Assembly: GCA_023055505.1 (NCBI GenBank) | Contig: JALIRH010000026.1 | Location: 7,393,591 to 7,457,590, forward strand | DNA from: Callipepla californica brunnescens | Taxonomy: Eukaryota; Chordata; Aves; Galliformes; Odontophoridae | Direction of reading: 5' to 3' | Length of the DNA stretch: 64,000 bases | Shown: positions 10,713-35,900 of the stretch, one piece after another | How positions within the stretch are numbered: the first letter of the stretch is position 1 | Layout of the letters: every line of letters begins with the position of its first letter | Made by a program: the position numbers and the translations under genes | The notes under the pieces: model-generated | The model's input: only the letters and a program-made list of their open reading frames with translations | The model's database searches: none | Told to the model about the DNA's origin: nothing

Positions 10713-11751
10713 TTATTTCAATGCTGTTTCTGAGAAGGTTCCTACAGTTCTTTAGACCCTTGGAATTGTTCTTCTAGTGTTCTCTGCATTCTTTCCAGTA
10801 GTAGTTTGATCTTGAAGCGTTGTTATTGAAATATCCTGAATTACTTACGTGTCTTCATTTAATCAATGAAGTAGAATAAAGAATGAGACAACTTATTCAT
10901 CTCAGCCAAAGTTTCCTTTCAGTATAATGCTTCTGTCCAGGAACCTTGGCACTCCTGCTGAAGAAGGGAGCTCATGCCAGCTCTGAACTCATAGCTAAAT
11001 CTTCCTCGTCATTTTTTCCTCTCTCGTTTGGCTTTTATTTTGGGAAGAATGAAAAAAATCTCCAGGCTGCTTTGCCAGGCTTCAAAGCATTCATTCAGAC
11101 TTCTTTCGCGATTGCTGGTGAGCGGAGCAGTAATGTAACTGCTATTCTAATGTTAGCACGTATCGGATTGTTCTGCGTATGTTTACTTTGGACAGTCCTT
11201 CCCAGACCACAGGACACTCTTTCAGGCCAACTGTCCCTTGCTGCCCCCTGTTTTCCCATAGTGTTAGGAAGATCACAAGCTGTTTCCCTGCCCCAGGCAG
11301 CAGAGGGGCACTGTGAAGGCTGGAAGAGGTGCTGTGTGACATCCCCACAGCACACAGGACGTTGGTGGGTTGGTTTTCTAGGATGCTTGTTCTAGCACTT
11401 TAGTATCTTGTCTGCGATTTCTATTTTGTTAGTAGTTTTTGTTTAGCATTGAAGCTTTTCTGATTATTTTTTGGTATCTTGAGTCTTAATGATGTATTAA
11501 GTATTGTTTTGTTTTTTTTTTTTTGTAGAAGTGCAAAGGAATAATTGATCTAAGAACACTTTTAACTTGCTATATTCAGACAAGTTCATCTTAAGAACGA
11601 ACATATCGGAATTAGCATTAAAATATGTGAGTTAAATCACACCTTTTTGGAGCATTATCAAGTTATTCTGGCCTATCAGTATAGAGGAATCTGGAGAAAG
11701 TATAAGGCAGATGAAGGCAATTTAGGAACCACGTACTTGTTTATAATGTTT

Positions 11752-11770
11752 TTGTTGTTGTTGTTGTTGT
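11752..11770 (+). repeat. (TTG)n microsatellite
   Basis: Six uninterrupted TTG units in ABHD18 intron 1. Confidence 0.9.
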
Positions 11771-12565
11771 CTTAGGTGTAGGGCAGATTGTGGACCTCAT
11801 TTTCATTGGATGACCTATATCCTGCTGATCGAGATCAGATTGCTCTTGTTTGTTTTCCTTCCTCATTGGGAGAGCACAGTTGTGGCTCCAAGCTCACTTC
11901 AGTAAGTATTGCTTTGAAAGTAAGGCTGAGTTGGCCTAAAACCTTTTTGGGTTTAGTTATATTTTTGAGCTACTGTATTTCACGAGTAAAACATGATCCT
12001 GGTGAGAGGATTTTGATGTTGTGATGTCTTTATTTCTGTTTTCTAAAGGAAGTAGGAGTTTTGTTTTCAAAATCATAAGAATCGAGGGGGGGAGGGGAGA
12101 TTGGAAAGGAAGGGGTCAAGGCAGAGTTAAGTTTCCTTTCTGAGATGCACTGATGAAAACTTAATTAGATTGGAAAGTTTTTAGCTTTCTTAATGTACTG
12201 TCATAGGACAGAGATCAGCGCTACTCTTCTTATTGGTCTAAGTAAAGCACACTTAGAACTGTCTGAAGATGTAGTATCCCATGGGCTTATTCTGTTATCT
12301 TTTCATCAATAATGTGGTAACTTTTTGTTTTTTTAGGTGTGTCAAATTCCTCCTGCTACATTCTGCTTTTCTTAAAACAAAACAAACAAAAAAAAAACCA
12401 CCCCTAAGGTAGAATTTGTGTTAACTGATGTATACGTTGTTTAAAAGGAAAAGATTTGTCCTAAGTAATAGAGTGGTGTGGCTTTTCGTTGGTAACAGGT
12501 ACCAGAATAAGAACCAACTTAGAATAATAAGCAATGAACTTTGCCCCTCACGTTAACCCCTTTAA

Positions 12566-26932
<14,367 letters not shown>

Positions 26933-29620
26933 CGATCTTCATCATGGATTCAAACTGATCTCGTGTTTCCCGTTGGTGGAACTCATCTCTGGAAAACAAG
27001 CCTCTTGCAATGTGAAGTAGCTGATGGTCGGTTACTTTGAATGTTGTAGGTAACAAATATAAAAAATGGTCGGGTCCCAGTATTACTTTTCTTTCAACCA
27101 AGTGCCGTTCTGACACGCTTCAGCTTTACCTGTGAAGAAGCACTGGTAGCATTTGTTAGTGCACAAATGGTTCATGTACTTCATACTTGACTGCGTTACG
27201 TATCAATCCTGAGTAAGTTCTTCATTGTGTATCTGTTGAAAACAGAACAGTTTAATCTTGATGGAATATAAAATTTGCTTTAGGGTTAAGATTCTGTCTT
27301 ATGTTTAGTGAATTTACAGTTTGTTCCACCTACCACGTTTTCCTCTTGCTTCCTTCTCACTCACTATTCCCACTGCATTTTATATGGCTTGGCCGACACT
27401 CTGCCTCTTGTGTTTGTCACTGGTTTTCTCTTACTATGAATGGAAAATGAACTGCAATGAACGAGGCTGAATTAAAACTTGCAAAAAGCTTTTAAAAAGT
27501 GAATGAAGGGTGAGAGAAACCTTATAATTCAATGCATCCGTTAGTTTTTTTCTGCTGTTAGACAATGCCATTCCAGAAGGCTCATGTAGCTGTTTTTACA
27601 GAACTGGAATAACTCTAAATGGAGTGTCCAGTAATTCATTTTTTACATATATTCAATTGGATACGTTTTTCTAATTGATGTTTTTAAAAGTTGCTGAAGG
27701 GAATAACAGCATAATAACTTTTCTTGAAAAACAGTGGCAGAATGAGTTTGATTCTAAGCAGTTAAATCAGCAGCAGATTATATGGTGCTATAAACATACT
27801 TTGAAAGCAGGGGTCCTTTTTAAAATGCACTCAGTGCTGATATGCAAAAACACATTATAATACTGTAGAGTGTTAAGAACATATGTGAGATTAAGGGTTA
27901 TCAAAACAGTCACGTTTTCTCCTTGTTTTTCAGGAGTTTTTTAACTGATGTTTAAGGAAAACAATAAAAGTAGGATTAGGAACACATTGAAGAGAATCCC
28001 ATCTGATGCTGCTTCTTTTGGGGTCAGAAATGCCAACAAGTTATAAGTAAAATTAAAGGTCATTGTGAATCAGCTATTTGTGGTAGCTGTCCATATCTTA
28101 TACAGTAGTTATGTTCTGTATTGGTCTTTTAGAGCAAGTTTACAGAGAAGTTGAAAGCCAAAACGATATTAATTTTTGTACTGTAATGATAGAAGTTACA
28201 CAGAAACGAACAAAAAAATCCAGGAGTTTCTTGAGATATGTGGCTTATGTCCCTTTCAAATGGTATGCTTAATTGATTTCCATGGTTACCATCGTGGTTT
28301 TTAATAGTACGTGAAGCAATCAGAGCTCTATTTGTTCCACTGTATTATCTTGCATTTCAGTCTAGCAGGCAGAACGACTAACAGGGAATATTACTAGTCA
28401 GATAAGCAGAGATAAAACTGTAAGCAACACTTTGTGAAAACCAAAGTCTGTGTCAAAAGGTACTGAAAATTCAAAAGCAATGATACTCTATTGAAAGTTG
28501 AATTGTTTGTTTCAGGTGCTTTCTCATTATTTCTATTGGGTGTTTTTGGTTTTTATCTAATATTGGGAGTGACTGTGAAATGACTAGCATGTATCAAAAT
28601 CTTAAAATACTGAATTTTGGTAGATTGGAAACGATCTGTGTAAGCTTCAAATTTTTAAATTAAATACTTGAATACTAAACTGCAAGTTTGATGGGTTTTA
28701 CCTTAATACTAACTCATCGGTCAGCTAAGGGTGTTTTACAGCAAGGCTGTCAGCTGTTGACCAGATCTTCTATATCTCTGTGGATGGCCACATTGAAATG
28801 TATTTATGTGCTTTGTCCTGTTTCTATTGCAGCTGCGAAAGAAAGGGAGATAACTCGTGGCAAGGGACAGGGCATGAATAAGTGGAAGAGAAAAAAGATA
28901 ATTTTATATAAGACCAGGACTAAGCATTAAAAAATCAACTTCTCTACACTGTGAATGTAACATGCCAACGTAAATATTTCCTAAGTGTACAATACTAGGA
29001 ATTACACAACTGATGGGAACTTGACATCTCGAGGTTAGTGTTCTGATGATGTTATTAATGAGCTGAACGTTCCGAAAAGGGCGAACAATGCAACGGAACC
29101 AGATACGTATGAATGTAACTCCTGTTTCTGAGGAGGACTTTTGAAAGTAGTTAAGGACTGCTCTCCAACAATTGAGAATCACACGTTGCTATGTAACTAA
29201 AGCAGTGGTGCCAAATAAGAGAGTACAGTAAGAAACACTGAAATGTCTCAGGTTAAAAAAAAAAACGAAAAGAGAAATTATGTATGTACATCGTGTCTGC
29301 CCGTTAGCAGACACAGGAGGGCCATTCGCTGTTCTGTGAAGGAAGGAATACTGCTGTATATATGTTTTTATTTTAGGAAAACATTTTAAAAGTAAGTTCT
29401 GTGAATAAGCCCTAGGAAATTATTATTAGCAAACAGTTTCTGATGTTAAATGAGAATGTGATTTTTAATCCAGAAATTGCTTGAGAAAAATAATGGGATA
29501 AAGTTCCTGCAATAAATCCTGGTGGCAGGTAAGCTGTTCTGCACATCTTAAACTCCCTGTTAAGTTGACCTCAGTCATTTTTCAGTATCATGTTTTTCAA
29601 TAAAAATCCTACAAAACAGT
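26933..29620 (+). other. ABHD18: ABHD18 3' UTR (end inferred)
   Basis: AT-rich noncoding sequence without exons or recognisable repeats. An AATAAA at 27963-27968 could give a shorter form of about 1 kb. The signal at 29599-29604 has the better downstream element. Confidence 0.55.
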
Positions 29621-29642
29621 TGTGTGGTGTTCTTTTCCCTTG
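29599..29642 (+). terminator. candidate ABHD18 poly(A) signal
   Basis: AATAAA at 29599-29604 is followed 15-35 bases later by GTTGTGTGGTGTTCTTTTCC, a GU/U-rich downstream element of textbook form. It lies about 2.7 kb after the ABHD18 stop. Confidence 0.6.
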
Positions 29643-31950
29643 TCAGCACGAATGCAGAGTGACTGTCACCTTGTAATTCCTGAGTATTCCTGCTAGCACT
29701 GTAGCATAAGAAGAGTAGTTAATCTACAGTGCAAGATAAAGGCTTTACATAATAAACAACGTTACTGCTTTCATGTTGTTCTACATTCAGCTCCTATCAG
29801 CTAATTAAGATACCACTGAGTCTTATTCAGGTTTCTCGATGGCTTTGTTGAACTTTTTCTTGCTCGTTCCTGTGCTTTGAATAAGGGTATTTGTGCTGCA
29901 GCACGCTCACGCTCATGGTTGTTCTTCCATCTGTGCCGGGGGAAGGCAGCGTTGGGCTGGCGGAGTGTTGCTCACGGGGAAGAAGGAGGTGGTTTCTTCA
30001 GCAGCAGTAGTTCCTCAGGCAGATGGGAATATCGCACACAAGCTGAAAGGCTGCTTTGAACAGATAGCTGTGCGTGTTACTGGCCTTGCATCTCTGAGGC
30101 TTGCTCATGTTCACATAGGAAGAAGAATAAAAAACTGGAAAACTGTTGCGGTTTTCTCTGTGGAACTGGAGCAGTCCATCTGACTGCAGGCTGCCAGCTG
30201 TACGCAGCGACCAAGGCACAGTTGTGTTGCAGTGTTTTAGTTACACTGGCTAAAAAGTGAAGGCTCTAGTAACACCTCATCAGGCCAGGGCTGACAAAAT
30301 GTGAGTGGGACAAATGGAACAGGAAGCGGGCTTTGAAAGGGTAAGCTCTGAAATGTGCCTTACCCAGTGTCAGATAGAGCTTTTTGTAATTTTTCTTCTC
30401 AAGTCCAAAAGTGACCCCTCAGCTTGTGTTGTAGCAGGGATAAATCATGTGTGTTGTGTTTTTCGTAGAAGTCAACACCCTTAAGTTGCAAAAGGACAGT
30501 TGCAGCAAATAATCGAGTGGCTGTGTCTTACCAGAATGCTGTAAAAACTTAGATGGGTACTCTTTAAATAGCAGATTTTATTATAAAGATTCTTGGTGTG
30601 GTATTTTCACTTGGGAGCCACTAACATCTGGGGACAGTAAATATTAATACTTCTGTCTCGTGTCACTTTTTTTGTTTTGCTCTATGTACGTTGACTGTAA
30701 TTACAGTTGGTGGGGCAGGGAACTTTATCTTAAGCTGTCAGGTTCTGTGTCAACTTGGCTGTAATGATAAGTTACACAGTGCTGAAAGAAAGCTTGTATA
30801 GTCAGCCTGTAGGCATGTCGTTGCCCGTGCAAGGCCATGACAGGAATAAAATGCTGTTCTATAATGCTATCATGCTACTGCTCCCCTGCCCAGCTTTCCT
30901 CTGCCACTTAACCAGTTTCCTGCTTTTCCCTGGTCTTCAGGTGCTGCAGTACTGTGGTGTTCCTTATGTCCTGGCTGCTATACAGACCTGCTGCCTTCTC
31001 CCTAGTGCTTGTACAATGAAAAGGAAGCGGGAGGGGAATGCTGTTCTGCCAGTGACTAGGTAGGGTTCCGTGCTTTCCTATCGCTCTGACGGTGGTCTTC
31101 AATGTCTCTGCTTTACCTTTGAATTTGGGACACAAAATAAACTAAGTGAAAATTGTTCTGAGCTGACAGTGTGGGAGATAATCCTGTTCTCAGGAGCACA
31201 GAGGTAAATGTCTGCAGATAATGCTCTTTTTCACTAGCAATGCTTGTCTTCATTTCAAATCGATTTGTCACTGTGACGTGCTATTGGCATGTCCGTGACT
31301 TGTGAACATTGTCCAACTGAAGAAGCTGAATTCTTGCTAAGAAAAATGCTTTTAAGCGTTTTAAAATGTGCTGCCATTTTAACTGCGCTTTTATTCTTGG
31401 TATCGATTAAAACTGAAGGACGAGGGCATGCCCCTTGTACAAAAAGTGCTTTAGAAGCATTTGTAGATGTATTCTGTGAAAAGATCTCCCTTATTTCCAA
31501 CGTTTTCAGCTTAAATCTGCAGTGAGCCTTCCTGTGCAAGCTGGTGTTGGGAGCCTGCTGTGTCAGGGGGTTGGACTGGATGATTTCTAGAGATTCCTTC
31601 CAGCCCCTACAACTGTGTGTTTGTGGTAAGGCAATATGTGCTAAGTTTGGTGCAGGCTATGTCTGTGTATAACCTTTGTAAAGCAGAATAGTGTGTCTCA
31701 AATGAAGGGTATTTTGGCCGAGACAAATCTCCCGGAATTGGGCTGTTTTAACAGTACTTCTTCGAATACTTCACTCGGTTTCTAAAGGCGTTGCTAAGAA
31801 CTCGCTTGGCTCGTTGAGGAATCGTTTTTCGACGTACACAGCGTGTATATGTAAGGCGTGGAAAAGCCAATATAACTGGACGTGCCCCATGCAGAAAGCA
31901 GCCTGCCTCGCTGCTTTCAAGCAAAGCTTCCACTCTGGACTCATCTACCA
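29643..31950. other. intergenic region between ABHD18 and LARP1B
   Basis: Holds a short CR1 fragment (31530-31622) and some moderately GC-rich sequence with open frames at 29877-30183 and 31289-31525. I could not relate either frame to a known protein. Nothing else is identifiable. Confidence 0.7.
31530..31622 (+). repeat. CR1 LINE 3' end fragment
   Basis: GGGGGTTGGACTGGATGATT and TTCCTTCCAGCCCCTACAAC are the standard CR1 3'-terminal blocks. Forward orientation, about 90 bases. Confidence 0.85.
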
Positions 31951-31959
31951 CCGCTTTTA

Positions 31960-32900
31960 ACGCAGTTTCCGAGGCGGGCCCGTCCCTGGTTGGAACGAAG
32001 CCCGCCTGGCCGCCTTTCCTCGCGCTGCCCTGACAGACCCGGCAGCCCGCGCGCCCGAGCCTCGCGCCGTTGGCGGGCGCCGCGCTGCCCCTGTGAGCTC
32101 ACAGCTCGGCCGGGCCGGCGGTCACCGCGCGGCCCCTCTCGCTCCTCCCTCGTGTTCCCCCGCCGGAGCTGACAGCGGAGCCTCGGGAGGCGGGGCGGAG
32201 CGGCGACGGCCTCGGGGAGGAGAGACGGCGGCCCCGCCTCGGCCCTCCGCCGCCGCCTTCCCCCGAGGGCCGCTCGCGGCGGCCGGCAGGGCATGTCCGC
32301 CGCGCAGGTGTCCGCCGAGCGCCCGGCCTGGGGCGCCGAGGGCCGAGACGGCCCGGCCGAAGGGGCCCGGCCGGGAGAGCCCGGCTCGCCCGGCGGGAAA
32401 GAGGCCGCGGAGAGCGGCGGCCGGCGGGAGCCCGACGAGCGGCGGCGGCAGGCGGCGGCCGAAGCCCCTCCGCCCAGGGAGAACGCGTGGACGAAGCGCA
32501 GAGCCGCGAGGGACGGCGCGGCCGACGGGCAGCCCGCGCCGCGGGATCCAGGTGCGGGCCGGGAGGGCGGGGTGCCGGGGTGCCGGCCTGCCGGGGCCGC
32601 TTTCGGTTCTGCGGAAACACAGCGTGTGCCGGGCGGAGTGCGCGTCCCTTCCTTCCCTCCTCCCCCGGCTCCGCTTTCCGCCGCGCTGCACGCGGTCGGC
32701 CTGGGCCGTCCGTGCTTCTACATACATGGGCAGGGCGGCGGGGCGCGGCTGGTGAGGCCCCGCGCCGGCGGCGGAGCGCTGAGGCGCCCGTGCGGCGCTG
32801 CTGTCACGCGGGAGCGTTGCCGAACCCCCGCTGCTTTCCTGAGGGTCAGCGCTTGGTTTCTGTCGTGCTTTGCTTAGCTGCTCTGTTGCGTTTCGTTTCG
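31960..32900 (+). promoter_or_regulatory. CpG-island promoter of LARP1B
   Basis: A CpG-dense block surrounds the LARP1B start at 32293, with a GC box GGGGCGGAG at 32192-32200 and no evident TATA box. The high GC content opens long spurious frames on both strands here. GC content falls gradually through the first intron. Confidence 0.85.
32293..32551 (+). CDS. LARP1B: LARP1B coding exon 1
   Basis: Residues 1-86, Gly/Pro/Ala/Arg-rich, ending [15 protein letters not shown] and then APRDP. The donor is GTGCGG. The P-x-N-x-W-T-K segment resembles the LARP1 N-terminus, which argues that this GC-rich frame is truly coding. ATG context is G at -3 and T at +4. Confidence 0.8.
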
Positions 32901-35900
32901 ACCTGTTGGTGCCGATTTCCCTGTTCCGTCCGCTGCCGTGTTTTGCTTTTCACGAGGTTGGGCCTTAGCGCTGCCAGCTGGAGTTAGCTCGCTGGTGCCG
33001 AGGGCTCGGGCTCGGTGCGCTTTGCTGGCCTTGTATTCCCCCAGATGTAAACTCAAGCCGTGCGAGAGCTCCATGCAGACTGCGGGCTGAAACTGCCCAG
33101 CCTTGGGCCCCCGAGGAGTTCCTCGAAGTCAGCACTTCTCGGAGTGCTGCTGTCGGCTGGAAGCAGCTGCCAGCCCCACATACGTAGCCCGGCGTGTGCT
33201 CCCCGCGCTCCGCTGGCAGCCCCGGCCGCGTTCTCACGGTCTCTTTTACCCTGGAATTAACTGCGTGCCTCCCTCGCGACGAGAGGTGTATCCCTTTTAC
33301 AGCGCCGAGCAGCAGACAGAAACGCTCTCCAGACCTCAGAACCTTTATTTAGCTGTAGATCAGAGCCTTTGGCAGCACGTGTACCCGTCTGTACCATCGG
33401 GCCGTGCTGTCTGTGTGTACTGACGCACTCGTAAATGCCGACTTAGCGTTGCTCCCGCAGCCCAGCGCCGTGCTACGGCTGCAGTCCTGCCCGTACATGA
33501 CAGGGAGCTCGTCACCTGCCCGGGCTGCTGGGGCAGTCCCAATAATAGTACAGCGGGAGCCGCTTTGGTGCACCAATGCCCCGTGGGCCTGTGCTGGAAA
33601 TGCTGCTCTTTGTTGAGGTTTTGCTGAAGGAAAAACACAAAAAGAGCCGTCGGAGGAAGAAAGAGCGGAGGCGTGGAGTTCGTCCACCACATGCATTAGG
33701 TGTTTAGTTTATTTCACAGAGCGTTCAGCCTTTTTTCATCTGTGCAGAAGTTATTATTGATGCCTAACAGGCTGAGGAGTGTCTTTTTCAGTGGCAAGTG
33801 CGCAATTCAGCAAATAGAGGAGTTGCTGGTGGCAGTGGTACCAGTAAAAGGCGTGCGAGGTGGGGTGTGGTGTGGTGTGGCTGCCGTGGGGAGCTTTGGG
33901 GTGAGCCACTGCTCACTGCTTGTGGAACGTGGAGCGGCTGATCCAGCGGGGCCGAGGGAAGGAGTGACTGTGCATGGACACCCACCCCCCCCTTTCCCTC
34001 CGCTTTGGAGGAGATGTTCTGAAGCAGTGAATTGACAAAGCAGCATCAGAGGCTCTAGGCCCTTCTAAGTGCGGTGGTATGGAAATTACGCTTGTGAAGC
34101 AGTAAGTAGGTGAGCAGAAATGCTGCTGGGACGGAATGTAAAACAGTCCGTATAAGGGATAATAAAACGGAAAAGAATCTCGCATCAAAGTAGCAGCTGA
34201 ATCCTGTTGAACTCGTTGATCTTGGCCTGATTTGTTGCAGGTTTCCTGACACATGCAGGTATGGCAGCGTGCTCAGTGATAGTTACACGCCGAGCAGGCT
34301 GCTTCCAGGCACTTACCTCTGGCCGTCCACGCACTGTGGTGTTACTCATCTGTACCAGAGGCAGAACCGACTCCTTCTTTTGAAGGCAACTGCTGAAGTC
34401 ACCAGACAGACAATAGAAGGAAAAAGTAATGGAAAAAGCTTGAAAGTCTTTCCCGGTGGAAGAGTTCTGTCCAAGCTTTGTTACCTTTTAATTTTGGGTG
34501 TCGGATGTGTCAGTAGGTTTTAATAACGTGGTGGTAAACCAAACACCTCATATAAACAAGCTTGACATTTTTATGCTGTGTTTGTTACTATAGTTTGGTG
34601 TTTTGGAGTAAGCCTTTTATTAAACTCCAAAGAACAATTTCAGAGTGATACAGTGGCTGCTACTGATCTGCAGTTAATTCTCAGAGGAAAATGTGCAGCA
34701 GTGTGGACTTGCTGGTGAAGTCCGTGGATCCTGTGTAACCCTGGGATCCATGGCACAGGAAGGCAGCCCTGGCAGGGGCTGCCCATGGTTAAAGGCAGTT
34801 CTTGCAGCGTGCGCATTCCTCCCTGCCTCTCCTGTAGTGCTGAGCTTTCACTGCGTCTTCATTTCTTCAATTTGGAACCGGGTAATTAAGGCAGGAGCAT
34901 TGTGAGGAGGAAGTGCAGCATAATCATGTCGATAACCATTTTTTACCACGTAACAAGATAAGTTTTGTTTTAAATGGAGCCAAGGAGATGTGTCCCTACT
35001 GAAGCTGTGTAGCAACCCGGCGTTATTCCTGTTTTCCTTGTCTTTTCTTTGAGTCTTGTTTTATCTTAGCCTGCCCTTTGAGCCAGGCTCTCCGAAGAGA
35101 GGTTGGTTACCCTTCCTTCACTTAAATAGTTTCCAGCATGGAGGCGTTGAACTGATTTTATTCAAATGTTGTTCCACCTCTGATGAAATATGTTTTTTTG
35201 TTTCTTGTTTGTTTTTTTTTTTCTTTCTTATAAGCTTGTAAAAGGGAACCCAAACAACAAGCTGTGTAGCTCTAATGACTCATTTGACACCAGCATCATC
35301 TGCGGAAGCGTGGAATAGATGAGTGCATGGTGAGGTGGGTTGAGAACTGGCAGAGCTCAGAGGGTTGTGATTGGTAGTGCAGAGTCCAGTTGGAGGCCTG
35401 TACTTAGCAGTGTTCCTCAGGGTCCGGTCCCGTTCAACATCTTCATCAAAGACCTTGATGAGGGGATAGAGTCCACCCTCAGCAAGTTTGCTGATGATAC
35501 CAAAGCTGGGAGGAATGGCTGATACACCAGAAGACTGTGCTGCCATTCAGTGAGACCTGGACAGGGTGCAGAGTCAGGCAGACAGGAACTGGATGAGATT
35601 TAATGAGAGCAAGTGTAGATTCTTGCACCTAGGGAGGAATAACCATAACTGCATGCACCAGTACAGACCTCACCTGGAGTACTGTGTCCAGTTCTGGGCT
35701 CCCTGGTACAAGAAGTCTGCCCTGGACACCTGCCTGTGGAACCTGGTCTAGAGAGCTGCTTTGGCAGGGGGGTTGGACTCGATGATCTCTAGAGGTCCCT
35801 TCCAACCCGTACAGTTCTGTGATTAGGTAATTATTCAAGAACAGCTCATGAAATTTATGGAAGTTTTTTTTTTAAAGCACAATATCTGTCATAGGTGAAT

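Noticed and set aside
29877..30183. Overlapping frames in moderately GC-rich intergenic DNA
   Set aside because: Two overlapping frames, neither like a known protein, and no promoter signal; not called as a gene.
32093..32987. Long frames on both strands in the LARP1B CpG island
   Set aside because: Same GC effect. Only 32293-32551 has a donor and phase that join the LARP1B exons.
33859..33898. G-rich GGTGT repeats as a quadruplex
   Set aside because: The G runs are mostly of two with only a few of three or four, so a stable quadruplex is not well supported.
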